From Planotetraspora kaengkrachanensis (GTDB lineage: Bacteria > Actinomycetota > Actinomycetes > Streptosporangiales > Streptosporangiaceae), in assembly GCF_016862895.1 (NCBI RefSeq), contig NZ_BONV01000013.1, positions 124,001 through 188,000 on the forward strand: a DNA stretch of 64,000 nt, read 5' to 3'. The notes beneath the pieces were generated by a model. That model did not search any database and was not told the DNA's origin. It saw nothing but the letters and a program-made list of their open reading frames with translations. The position numbers and the translations under genes are program-made. Positions 26,283-34,874 of the stretch are shown piece after piece. Position 1 is the first letter of the stretch. Every line of letters starts with the position of its first letter.

Positions 26283-27512
26283 ATGGATCAAGAGGTCGAC
26301 TTCGGGGCGGTGTTCAAGGCGCTCGCGGCCCCGTTGCTGGTACTCACGCCGGACTTCGTCATGGTGTCGGCCAATGACTCCTTCCTGAAGCTGACCGGCG
26401 CGACCGAGGCCGACCTGCTCGGCCGCCCCTTCTTCGACGTCTTCCCCAGCAGTCCCAAGGCTCCCGACGACCCCAACGAGGAGGGGGCGGAGGCTCTGCG
26501 TGCCTCGCTGACCCGGGTGCTGTCCACGGGGCAAAGGGACACCATGCCGCTTCAGTGCTACGGCATCGAGGTCGCCGGCCGACCGGGCGTGTTCGAGGAG
26601 CGGTACTGGAGCACGATCAACGTGCCTGTCCTGGGCCCGGACGGTGAGGTGGAATTCCTCGTTCTCCGTACTGAGGACGTCACTGATTTCCTCCAGCAAC
26701 TGAGGGGGTTCGGGGAAGGCGACGGCGCCACGGGGACGGAGGCGGAGCTGGAGGCGATGAGAACCGACGTGTACGTCCGCGCCCGCGAGCTCCATGACCT
26801 GAACGAGCGGCTCAGGCAGACACACCGGCAACAGCGCCAGACCATGTCGGGCCTGCAGGCGGCCATCGAACGGCAGCGGCGGTTCGTCTTCGACGCCTCC
26901 CACGATCTTCGCAACCCGATCACCGGGCTGTTGACCGAAATCGAGGTCGCGATCTCAGAACCGGACACCAACCTGGACAAGATCCTTCGCAAGTTGCTGC
27001 TGGATGCGGAGAGACTCAGCGACATCGTCTCCGATCTGCTGGAACTCGCCCGCCTGGACACCGCGACGCCCGGCACCACCGAGCCGCTCAACCTGGCCGA
27101 CTTCGTGATGGACGAACTGGAACGCCGGACCCTGACCACCACCGTCGCCACCCAGCTCGATGAGCAGGTGGTGGTGTGCGCCTCCCGGATCCGGCTGGTC
27201 CGGCTGCTGAACAATCTGCTTTCCAACGCAGAACGGCACACCAGGACCGCGATCGACATCATCGTCTCCGCCGACCCGCCCGACGCGGTCCTGGAAGTCA
27301 TCGACGACGGACCCGGCATCGCCCCGGCCGACCGCGAACGAGTCTTCGAGCGACTCTGCCGCCTGGACGACGCCCATCGCCAGGACCCCGGCGGTTCGGG
27401 GCTCGGCCTGCCCATCGCCCGCGAGATCGCCCAGCGCTACGGCGGCCGCCTGTACGCCGCCGACAACCCGACCGGCGCCCGCTTCGTCCTCCGCCTCCCA
27501 CTCGCCGCCTAG
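26283..27512 (+). CDS. Orphan PAS-domain soluble sensor histidine kinase
   Basis: A 409-residue cytosolic kinase without TM helices. A PAS domain (residues about 8-135; LTPDFVMVSANDSFLKLTGATEADLLGRPF) leads to a coiled coil (about 150-200) and a HisKA domain with phospho-acceptor H207 (FVFDASHDLRNPITG). The HATPase domain has N box LLNNLLSNAERH, G1 DDGPGIA and G2 GGSGLGLPIA. ATG 26283 has GAAGG at 5 bases. There is no response regulator beside it, so it is an orphan. The PAS ligand is unknown. Confidence 0.92.
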   Translation: MDQEVDFGAVFKALAAPLLVLTPDFVMVSANDSFLKLTGATEADLLGRPFFDVFPSSPKAPDDPNEEGAEALRASLTRVLSTGQRDTMPLQCYGIEVAGRPGVFEERYWSTINVPVLGPDGEVEFLVLRTEDVTDFLQQLRGFGEGDGATGTEAELEAMRTDVYVRARELHDLNERLRQTHRQQRQTMSGLQAAIERQRRFVFDASHDLRNPITGLLTEIEVAISEPDTNLDKILRKLLLDAERLSDIVSDLLELARLDTATPGTTEPLNLADFVMDELERRTLTTTVATQLDEQVVVCASRIRLVRLLNNLLSNAERHTRTAIDIIVSADPPDAVLEVIDDGPGIAPADRERVFERLCRLDDAHRQDPGGSGLGLPIAREIAQRYGGRLYAADNPTGARFVLRLPLAA

Positions 27513-27736
27513 GAGCCGTCTGTCGGCCTGCAGCGTCTCGTGCCCCGTACGTGCCACAGCGGGAGTGGGCATGGCCATGCCTCACAGATTTCTAGGTGGG
27601 ACGCGTCAGTCCGATGGTGGCCGAACTCGCCTTAAGGGTCATGGGAGGCTGATGGTGGCCCGCCGGGCGACGGTTTCGCCTTCCCACGCCGCGACGGAGC
27701 CGCCATATTGCGTGGGACCGCGGCAGCAGGGGACGA

Positions 27737-27943
27737 TCAGCGGCCTTTGACGCCAGGCGGAGCAGCTTGGAGCTTTTGGCGCCGCTTATCCCAGCAGATG
27801 AACGTGACGAACCACGCGGCATAGACAAGCGCAGCGGAACTCCACCAGACACCGCCGAAGAACGCCCACCCGAAAACGATCGGCATTCCTGCGATCGTGC
27901 CGAGGAGCAGGACCACGAAAGTGATCGTCTGGCGTCTGGTCAC
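27737..27943 (-). CDS. Small two-helix membrane protein
   Basis: A 68-residue protein with two TM helices (ITFVVLLLGTIAGMPIVFGWAFFG and WWSSAALVYAAWFVTFICW) and a basic C-terminus (DKRRQKLQ). GTG 27943 is strongly supported by AAGGAG six bases upstream. No family is recognised. It is monocistronic as far as can be seen. Confidence 0.65.
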   Translation of the reverse strand: MTRRQTITFVVLLLGTIAGMPIVFGWAFFGGVWWSSAALVYAAWFVTFICWDKRRQKLQAAPPGVKGR

Positions 27944-28195
27944 CGCGTGCTCCTTGACCGAGGGAACGAGTGGAGCTTACGGAGGTCTCCCGTCGACTTC
28001 TGACGGTCTACAGCCTCGGACGGATCTGGAACGGAACTGGACGCTGATCGCATGCGCCCTGGTTGTGCCATCTGGGCCAGCGACCGTACGGCCGGAGCCC
28101 TCCTGCCTTCTTAACCGGGCGCTACCTTCCAGTGGTGGAGACTCCTGCCACACTCACGGGCTCCGGGCCACGTGACAGTACTGTCTGGAGCCGTC

Positions 28196-28390
28196 GTGCT
28201 GGTGTCGGACCTACTAAAACTCGTAGGCAAGCTCCTGCTCGTTTTCATCGGTTTCGTTCTGGTCTTCATGGCCCTTGCCAGCGGGATGGGTTCGCTCGAG
28301 CTCGGCATTTGGGCGCTACTGCTAGTCGCGGCGCTTGTGCTGACCGTCCTGCATGACAGCCGGTCCAGGGCAACCCGTAACAGCAGATGA
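28196..28390 (+). CDS. Small two-helix membrane protein
   Basis: A 64-residue hydrophobic protein with two TM segments (LLKLVGKLLLVFIGFVLVFMALA and LGIWALLLVAALVLTVL) and a short basic tail (HDSRSRATRNSR). GTG 28196 is preferred because TGGAG lies 5 bases upstream; GTG 28172 would add 8 residues. No homologue is recognised. Base composition is less GC-rich than its neighbours, as expected for a membrane microprotein. Confidence 0.5.
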   Translation: MLVSDLLKLVGKLLLVFIGFVLVFMALASGMGSLELGIWALLLVAALVLTVLHDSRSRATRNSR

Positions 28391-28532
28391 GTCGGCCTGT
28401 AGGCCGGGGTTCTGATCGCAGCGTTTCTCTGACCTGCGAGTAATCTCCGAGACGAGGCCCGGCCTGGGATTTCATGTTCCAGCAGTTGCCAACAGTTTCG
28501 GAGATCACTCACGCTCTGGCGGAACAGAGACG

Positions 28533-28568
28533 GAAGAAGGCCCCTCCCGCGCTCAGGCGGCCTTCTTC
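28533..28568. terminator. Hairpin downstream of ychF
   Basis: A perfect 10-base-pair stem, GAAGAAGGCC with GGCCTTCTTC, and a 16-base loop. It is 67 bases beyond the ychF stop and also downstream of the plus-strand microprotein. Confidence 0.6.
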
Positions 28569-28634
28569 AGGGAGTGATCCGGACGTGCCCCCAGACGACA
28601 ACTCAAACGCCTGACCTGGGGGAACGGGGTCGTT

Positions 28635-29723
28635 TCAGACGTTGAAGCGGAACTCCACCACGTCGCCGTCGCGCATGATGTAGTCCTTGCCCTCGATCCT
28701 GGCCTTGCCCGCCGCCCTGGCCGCGGTCATCGAACCGGCTTCGATCAGGTCGTCGAACGAGATGACCTCGGCCTTGATGAAGCCGCGCTGGAAGTCGGTG
28801 TGGATGACGCCCGCCGCCTCGGGCGCCGACGCGCCCTTGCGGATCGTCCAGGCCCTGGCCTCCTTGGGCCCCGCGGTCAGGTAGGTCTGCAGGCCGAGCG
28901 TCTCGAAGCCGACCCTGGCCAGCTGGGACAGGCCGGACTCCGCCTGGCCGACGGACTGCAGCAGCTCCAGCGCCTCGTCGTCGGGCAGCTCGACGAGCTC
29001 GGACTCGATCTTGGCGTCGAGGAAGACCGCCTCCGCGGGCGCGACGATCGCCGAGAGCTTCGCCCGCAGGTCGTCGTCCGTCAGTTCGTCCGCGTCGAGG
29101 TTGAACACGTACAGGAACGGCTTGGCCGTCAGCAGGTGCAGTTCGCGCAGGTCGGCGAGGTCGATCCCGGCAGCCTTCCCACCGGCGTACAGCGTCGTCC
29201 CGGTGTCGAGCAGCTTCGCCGCGGCCTCGGCGGCCTCCAGCAGGATCTTGCGGTCCTTGTTGTTGCGCGCCTCCTTCTGGAGCCGCGGGACCGCCTTCTC
29301 GATCGTCTGAAGGTCGGCGAGGATCAGTTCGGTGTTGATCGTCTCGATGTCGCGCGCGGGCGAGACGTCGCCGTCGACGTGCGTGACATCGGGGTCGCTG
29401 AAGACCCGGATGACCTGGCAGATCGCATCGGTCTCACGGATGTTGGCGAGGAACTGGTTGCCCCTGCCCTGCCCCTCGGAGGCGCCCTTGACCAGGCCGG
29501 CGATGTCGACGAACTCGACCTTGGCGGGCAGGATCCGCGCGGAGTCGTAGATCTCCGCCAGCCCGGCCAGCCGTGAGTCGGGCACGCCCACGATGCCCAC
29601 GTTGGGCTCGATGGTAGCGAACGGATAGTTGGCCGCCAGGGCGTTGCCGCTCTTGGTCAGGGCGTTGAAAAGCGTGGACTTGCCGACGTTGGGCAGGCCG
29701 ACGATGCCGATGCTCAGGCTCAC
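28635..29723 (-). CDS. ychF: Ribosome-associated P-loop NTPase YchF/OLA1
   Basis: A 362-residue Obg-family protein that binds ribosomes and in other bacteria hydrolyses ATP. G1 is [14 protein letters not shown] (9-22). G3 is [10 protein letters not shown]. The NKxD-like specificity segment is the altered NLDADEL, as expected for the ATP-preferring YchF group. The C-terminal TGS domain ends in [23 protein letters not shown]. The GTG start ([14 protein letters not shown]) gives full family length. It faces away from rmuC with about 120 bases between. Confidence 0.97.
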   Translation of the reverse strand: MSLSIGIVGLPNVGKSTLFNALTKSGNALAANYPFATIEPNVGIVGVPDSRLAGLAEIYDSARILPAKVEFVDIAGLVKGASEGQGRGNQFLANIRETDAICQVIRVFSDPDVTHVDGDVSPARDIETINTELILADLQTIEKAVPRLQKEARNNKDRKILLEAAEAAAKLLDTGTTLYAGGKAAGIDLADLRELHLLTAKPFLYVFNLDADELTDDDLRAKLSAIVAPAEAVFLDAKIESELVELPDDEALELLQSVGQAESGLSQLARVGFETLGLQTYLTAGPKEARAWTIRKGASAPEAAGVIHTDFQRGFIKAEVISFDDLIEAGSMTAARAAGKARIEGKDYIMRDGDVVEFRFNV

Positions 29724-29845
29724 GTTGGCCGAGTTTACGGGGCTGCGCCAGTGAGCAGCACATCAGCGCTCCAGCGTGCCCGCGGGCGCGCCCGGATGCG
29801 CGCGCCTCCACGTCATGGAAGGGACAACCTGGGATCATCCACACC

Positions 29846-31159
29846 GTGGATGTCATGGCTCTCGCACTCTGGCTGGCCGTGGGGCTCCTCACCGGGCTCG
29901 TGGTCGGCTTCACGCTCGGGCGGAGCCGTACGGCGCGTGAGGCCGCCGATTCCGCCGTCAAGCTGGCCCAGGCCCAGGCCCGGGCGCAGGCGGCAGAGGA
30001 GCGGATGGCCTACGTCGACTCCCAGCTTCCCGAGAAGTTCCAGGCCCTGTCCGCGCGGGCGCTCGACGTCGCCAACCTCCGCTTCCTCGAACTCGCGGAG
30101 AACCGGCTCAACACCACGCGGGCCGAGGCCGCCGGCGACCTCGACCAGCGACGCCAGGCCGTCGAGGGACTGGTCGCGCCGCTCAGGGAGACGCTGGCGA
30201 GGGTCGAGGAACAGCTCAGGGAGACCGAGTCGGGATCCCGGGCCGCCCGCGCCGAGCTGAGCAAGCAGATGGAGTTCGTCAGGTCGAGCTCCGAGCAGCT
30301 CAAGACGCAGACCACGGCCCTCGTTCGGGCCCTTCAGCGGCCCGAGGCGCGCGGCCGGTGGGGAGAGCTCCAGCTGCGCCGCGTCGCCGAGATCGCCGGC
30401 ATGGCCAGGTTCTGCGACTTCGACGAGCAGGTGAGCGCCGCGACAAGGGACGGGCTCGTCCGTCCCGACATGGTCGTACGGCTCAGCGGCGGCAAGAACA
30501 TCATCGTCGACTCCAAGGTGTCCCTGGCGGCCTATCTGGAGGCCGCGGAGGCCACCGACCCCGATCTGGCCTCGGCACGGCTCGACGCGCACGCCCGCCA
30601 CCTCCGCGACCACGTGGACCGGCTGGCCGCCAAGACCTACTGGCAGGCGTTCAGCCCGTCACCCGAGTTCATGGTGCTGTTCATCCCCGGCGAGGCCTTC
30701 CTCGCGCCCGCGCTCGAGCGCGATCCCGCGCTGCTCGAGTACGCGATGAAACGGCGCGTGCACATAGCGACCCCGACCACACTGATCACGATGCTCCGCA
30801 CCGCCCAGTACGCCTGGCAGCAGGCGGCCCTGAGCGAGAACGCCCGGGCGGTCTTCGACCTCGGCAAGGAGCTGTACGAGCGGCTGGGCAACCTCGGCAG
30901 GCACGTCGACGGCATGGGCAAGGCGCTGTCGAGGGCGGTCGTCGCCTACAACCAGACGGTGGGGTCGCTGGAGAACCGAGTGTTCGTCAGCGCGCGCAAG
31001 ATGAACGACCTCGGTCTCGTGAGCACCACGCTCAATCCGCCCGAACTCGTCGAGGAGGTCCCCCGCCTCGTCGGGATACCGGAAGTGGATGGTGAAGAGC
31101 AGGTAAGCCACCCTCCATTCCCGCGCCAGAACGGTAAATTGACGCGAGACTTGTCGTAA
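29846..31159 (+). CDS. rmuC: DNA recombination protein RmuC
   Basis: A 437-residue RmuC-family protein. An N-terminal TM helix (ALALWLAVGLLTGLVVGFTLG) leads to a long coiled coil (about 30-150) and the RmuC core (about 165-370), a PD-(D/E)XK-like nuclease fold. Conserved segments are RGRWGELQLRRVAEIAGM, DMVVRLSGGKNIIVDSKVSL and EFMVLFIPGEAFLAPAL. RmuC limits recombination at short inverted repeats. GTG 29846 is used; ATG 29855 is possible. It precedes the DUF6542 gene by 9 bases, so they are one operon. Confidence 0.93.
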   Translation: MDVMALALWLAVGLLTGLVVGFTLGRSRTAREAADSAVKLAQAQARAQAAEERMAYVDSQLPEKFQALSARALDVANLRFLELAENRLNTTRAEAAGDLDQRRQAVEGLVAPLRETLARVEEQLRETESGSRAARAELSKQMEFVRSSSEQLKTQTTALVRALQRPEARGRWGELQLRRVAEIAGMARFCDFDEQVSAATRDGLVRPDMVVRLSGGKNIIVDSKVSLAAYLEAAEATDPDLASARLDAHARHLRDHVDRLAAKTYWQAFSPSPEFMVLFIPGEAFLAPALERDPALLEYAMKRRVHIATPTTLITMLRTAQYAWQQAALSENARAVFDLGKELYERLGNLGRHVDGMGKALSRAVVAYNQTVGSLENRVFVSARKMNDLGLVSTTLNPPELVEEVPRLVGIPEVDGEEQVSHPPFPRQNGKLTRDLS

Positions 31160-31168
31160 GGGGGGCTC

Positions 31169-31666
31169 ATGACAGGCACCGATCAGGCAAGGCTCAAGCT
31201 GACGGCCCGTGGCGCCGTCGCACTGCTCTTCATCGTCACGTTCCTGGGGCAGGTCGTCTCCTTCCCCGGACCGGCGTTCGTCGCCGGTTGCGTGGCTGCC
31301 GCCCTTCTCGTGCAGCCCCGTGACCTGCTGCCGATGGTCGTCACCCCGCCGCTGGTCTTCTTCGCGGCCACGACGTTCGTCGAACTCATCCGGTCGATCG
31401 GGGCCGACTCGATGCTGCAGACGCTCGGCCTCGGCCTGTTCACCGCGTTCTCGTCGGGAGCGCCCTGGCTGTTCGGCGGCTCGGCCCTGGCGCTGGGCAT
31501 CGCATGGCCCCGGGGCCTGCCCGACAACGTGCGCGATCTCCGGCAGGACCTCGCCGCCAGGACCCCGGGCATCCCCAAGCAGCGGGAGAGCAGCGAGCAG
31601 GCCTACGCGCCCGAGCCGGAGGGCTACTTCGAACCCCGGGTGTACGGCAAGACCGGCGACGACTGA
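31169..31666 (+). CDS. DUF6542-type membrane protein
   Basis: A 165-residue membrane protein with four hydrophobic segments between residues 12 and 112, starting with AVALLFIVTFLGQVVSF and ending with APWLFGGSALALGIAWPRGL. A polar tail ends EPRVYGKTGDD. This pattern is the actinobacterial DUF6542 protein found near ychF/ispH. Function unknown. ATG 31169 follows a G-rich ribosome-binding site. It is co-directional with rmuC and convergent with ispH. Confidence 0.85.
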   Translation: MTGTDQARLKLTARGAVALLFIVTFLGQVVSFPGPAFVAGCVAAALLVQPRDLLPMVVTPPLVFFAATTFVELIRSIGADSMLQTLGLGLFTAFSSGAPWLFGGSALALGIAWPRGLPDNVRDLRQDLAARTPGIPKQRESSEQAYAPEPEGYFEPRVYGKTGDD

Positions 31667-31732
31667 GCCCGCCACCGAACGACCCCGGGCAGGGCCCCGG
31701 ACCGGGCCGGTCAGAGCCGCTGGAACTCGGGA

Positions 31733-32698
31733 TCAGGCGGAGCGCAGATCGCGCCTCAGCTCGTGGGGCAGGGCGAACCGCATGCTCTCCTTGACGGACT
31801 CGACCTCCTGCACGTCGCCGAAGCCGGACTCCGCGAGCCGCGCGAGCACGCCGTCCACCAGTTCCTCGGGGACGGACGCACCGCTCGTGACGCCGACGGT
31901 GGTCACGCCGTCGAGCCACTCCTCCTGGACGAACGAGGCATCGTCGACGAGGTAGGAGGCTCCGGCGCCGTAGTCCTTGGCCACCTCGACCAGCCGCTTG
32001 GAGTTGGAGGAGTTGGTGGAGCCGACCACGATGACCAGGTCGGACTCCGCGGCGATCTCCTTCACGGCCGTCTGCCGGTTCGACGTGGCGTAGCAGATGT
32101 CGTCGCTCGGCGGGTCGATCAGGTTGGGGAAGCGCCCGCGCAGCCGGTTGACGGTCTCCGTGGTCTCGTCGACCGACAAGGTCGTCTGGGAGAGCCAGAC
32201 CACCTTCTCGGGGTCGCGGATCTCGACGCCCTCCACGCCGTCGAGCCCGTCGACGAGCTGGATGTGCTGCGGCGCCTCTCCCGCGGTCCCCTCGACCTCC
32301 TCGTGGCCCTCGTGGCCGATGAGCAGGATGTCGTAGTCCTTCGCCGCGAAGCGCTTCGCCTCGTTGTGGACCTTGGTCACCAGCGGGCAGGTGGCGTCGA
32401 TGGTCTTGAGACGCCGGTCAGCGGCCTCCTGGTGGACGCTCGGAGCCACGCCGTGGGCCGAGAACACCACGATCGCACCTTCGGGGACCTGCTCGGTGTC
32501 CTCGACGAACACCGCGCCCCTGCCCTCCAGGCGCTTCACCACATGGGTGTTGTGGACGATCTGCTTGCGCACGTAGATGGGCGCCCCGTACTGGTCGAGC
32601 GCCCTTTCGACCGCCTCGACGGCACGGTCCACTCCAGCGCAGTAGCCACGAGGCTTGGCGAGCAGGACACGGCGGGCCCGAGGGGTCTCTGAATCCAT
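31733..32698 (-). CDS. ispH: 4-hydroxy-3-methylbut-2-enyl diphosphate reductase (IspH)
   Basis: A 321-residue IspH, the last enzyme of the MEP pathway, making IPP and DMAPP. The three [4Fe-4S] ligands are seen in [23 protein letters not shown] and [11 protein letters not shown]. Substrate residues are in [15 protein letters not shown] and [11 protein letters not shown]. The full-length start is ATG 32698 ([20 protein letters not shown]). It is divergent from the lipid-droplet protein gene. Confidence 0.97.
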   Translation of the reverse strand: MDSETPRARRVLLAKPRGYCAGVDRAVEAVERALDQYGAPIYVRKQIVHNTHVVKRLEGRGAVFVEDTEQVPEGAIVVFSAHGVAPSVHQEAADRRLKTIDATCPLVTKVHNEAKRFAAKDYDILLIGHEGHEEVEGTAGEAPQHIQLVDGLDGVEGVEIRDPEKVVWLSQTTLSVDETTETVNRLRGRFPNLIDPPSDDICYATSNRQTAVKEIAAESDLVIVVGSTNSSNSKRLVEVAKDYGAGASYLVDDASFVQEEWLDGVTTVGVTSGASVPEELVDGVLARLAESGFGDVQEVESVKESMRFALPHELRRDLRSA

Positions 32699-32786
32699 GT
32701 TCCTATGCTATGTGGAAGGCCAGCCACCTATTGACTCCGGTCTTGCAAGACTGGACGTCCACTGAAATATCTCCCCAGGAGCAGCG

Positions 32787-33659
32787 ATGTCCGTCCTTAG
32801 AACCATCACCAAACCACTGCGCGACGCTCTGCATCGCCGCGACCAGCTCCGCGACAAGGCCAAGGACCTGCCCGTCAACGTTCTCCAGAGCGCTCTGAGC
32901 AGCGTCGGACACGCGCTGCTCCTCAGTGACCGCGTCCGGTCGACGCTCAAGAGGATGACGACGTCCGAGGAGAAGGAGACGGCAGAGACCCCGAGCTCCG
33001 CGACCGCCGAGCCCTCGGCCGCGCGCGAGGAGTCCGCCGCCCCGTCCGAGGAGGCCAAGCCCGCTCGCCGCGAGCCGGTGATCTACGCGCCGCGGCAGGA
33101 GAGCCCCAAGGCTCCGTCCGCCGAGACCGAGAAGGCGGCGGCCACGGCCGAGGCCCCCGTGGCCGAGGCCGAGCCGGTCGCAGCCGAGACCGAGCCGGTC
33201 GTGGCCGAGGCGGCCGAGACCGCTGCTGAGGCTCCGGTGAAGGCCGAGACACCGGTGACGGCCGAGGCCGCCCCCAAGACGGCGGCCAAGCGCGCCCCCA
33301 GGAGCGGCGCGGCGGCGGGGACCAGGACCACCGCGAAGCCGGCCACGAAGACCACCGCCAAACCCGCCGCCAAGACCACGCCCAAGACCGCGGCCAAGAC
33401 CGGGACCGCGGCCAAGACCACGGCGAAGAGCGCTGCGAAGACGGCGGACGAGACCGCGACGGGCGGCGGAGTCGACACCACGGGGGAACCGCTGCCCGGC
33501 TACGGTGAGCTGACGATCGCGTCACTTCGCGCGAGGCTCCGGGGCCAGTCGATCGACCAGGTCCGGAACCTGCTCGCCTACGAGCAGGCCAACGCGGCCC
33601 GCGCCGAGGTCGTCCGCCTGTACGAGAACCGCCTGGCCAAGCTCGAAGCCCAGCCCTAG
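32787..33659 (+). CDS. Lipid-droplet-associated protein homologue with Lys/Ala/Thr tract
   Basis: A 290-residue protein similar in context and ends to the mycobacterial Rv1109c lipid-droplet-associated family, which also sits between ispH and xseA. The conserved N-terminus (residues 1-55, [29 protein letters not shown]) and C-terminus (about 240-288, [31 protein letters not shown]) are separated by a long low-complexity region. That region is first Glu/Ala-rich, then a histone-H1/HBHA-like run of [11 protein letters not shown] repeats. The basic run could bind nucleic acid or heparin-like polymers (inference). AGGAG precedes the ATG. It ends 8 bases before xseA. Confidence 0.8.
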   Translation: MSVLRTITKPLRDALHRRDQLRDKAKDLPVNVLQSALSSVGHALLLSDRVRSTLKRMTTSEEKETAETPSSATAEPSAAREESAAPSEEAKPARREPVIYAPRQESPKAPSAETEKAAATAEAPVAEAEPVAAETEPVVAEAAETAAEAPVKAETPVTAEAAPKTAAKRAPRSGAAAGTRTTAKPATKTTAKPAAKTTPKTAAKTGTAAKTTAKSAAKTADETATGGGVDTTGEPLPGYGELTIASLRARLRGQSIDQVRNLLAYEQANAARAEVVRLYENRLAKLEAQP

Positions 33660-33667
33660 GAGCACAT

Positions 33668-34870
33668 GTGACCGCGAAGACGTCACCGGAGGCACCGCTC
33701 CCGATCAGGTCGGTGCTGCAGATGGTCGCCCAGTGGATCGGCAAGCTGGGCACCATCTGGGTCGAGGGACAGATCACCGAACTGACCGCCCGCGGCGGCA
33801 CGGTGTTCCTGACCCTGCGCGACCCGGTGGCCAACGTCTCCGCGCGGGTCACATGCACACGGACGGTCTACGAGGCGAGCGTGCCCCGGCCGGTGGACGG
33901 CGCACGAGTGGTCATGCACGTCAAGCCGGACTTCTGGGTCAACAAGGGCTCGTTCTCGTTCACCGCGACGGAGATACGGCCGGTCGGCATCGGGGAGCTG
34001 CTGGCCAGGCTGGAACGGCTCCGCCAGGTCCTCGCCGGTGAGGGCCTGTTCAACGTGGACCGCAAGAGACGGCTGCCGTTCCTGCCGTCCACGATCGGCC
34101 TGATCTGCGGGCGGGACTCCGCCGCGGAGCGCGACGTCCTGGAGAACGCCCGCCGCCGCTGGCCGGCCGTCCGGTTCAAGGTAGAGGCGGTGGCCGTCCA
34201 GGGGCCGTACGCCGTCGGCGAGGTCACGGACGCGCTGAGCAGGCTCGACTCCGACCGGGAGGTCGACGTCATCATCGTCGCCCGCGGCGGCGGCTCGCTC
34301 GAGGACCTGTTGCCCTTCTCCGACGAGTCGCTGGTGCGCGCGGTCGCCGCATGCCGTACGCCCGTCGTCAGCGCCATCGGCCACGAGCAGGACAGCCCCC
34401 TGCTGGACCTCGTGGCCGATGTGCGGGCCTCGACCCCGACCGACGCGGCGAAGAAGGTCGTCCCCGACGTCGGCGAGCAGCTGACGCTGGTCCGCCAGCT
34501 CAGGGATCGCGGCCGCCGCGTCGTCGGCGGCTGGGTCGAGCGGGAGCTGTCGTGGCTGGCCTCGGTCCGCTCCCGGCCCTCGCTGGCCGATCCGGTCCGG
34601 GAGCTGGACCGCCGGGCCGAGCAGGTGGACGCGCTGCGCGAGCGGTCCAGGCGCTGCCTCACCTCGTCCCTCGACCGCTCGTCCGACTCGCTCGAGCACC
34701 TGCGCGCCCGGCTCGTCGCGCTGTCGCCGGCCGCCACGCTGGAGCGCGGCTACGCGATCGCGCAGCGCGCCTCCGGCGAGGTGGTACGGCTGGCCCGCGA
34801 CGTGAAGCCCGGCGACGAGCTGACGGTCCGCTTCTCCGACGACCGGGTGACCGTCGTCGCCAGGGACTGA
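33668..34870 (+). CDS. xseA: Exodeoxyribonuclease VII large subunit
   Basis: A 400-residue large subunit of ExoVII, which degrades single-stranded DNA from both ends. The N-terminal OB-fold ([29 protein letters not shown]) leads to the catalytic domain ([30 protein letters not shown] and [21 protein letters not shown]) and a coiled-coil C-terminus ending [12 protein letters not shown]. The start is GTG 33668. The small subunit is separated from it by the inserted, opposite-strand asnB gene. The 3' end is 4 bases from the convergent asnB stop. Confidence 0.97.
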   Translation: MTAKTSPEAPLPIRSVLQMVAQWIGKLGTIWVEGQITELTARGGTVFLTLRDPVANVSARVTCTRTVYEASVPRPVDGARVVMHVKPDFWVNKGSFSFTATEIRPVGIGELLARLERLRQVLAGEGLFNVDRKRRLPFLPSTIGLICGRDSAAERDVLENARRRWPAVRFKVEAVAVQGPYAVGEVTDALSRLDSDREVDVIIVARGGGSLEDLLPFSDESLVRAVAACRTPVVSAIGHEQDSPLLDLVADVRASTPTDAAKKVVPDVGEQLTLVRQLRDRGRRVVGGWVERELSWLASVRSRPSLADPVRELDRRAEQVDALRERSRRCLTSSLDRSSDSLEHLRARLVALSPAATLERGYAIAQRASGEVVRLARDVKPGDELTVRFSDDRVTVVARD

Positions 34871-34874
34871 CGCC

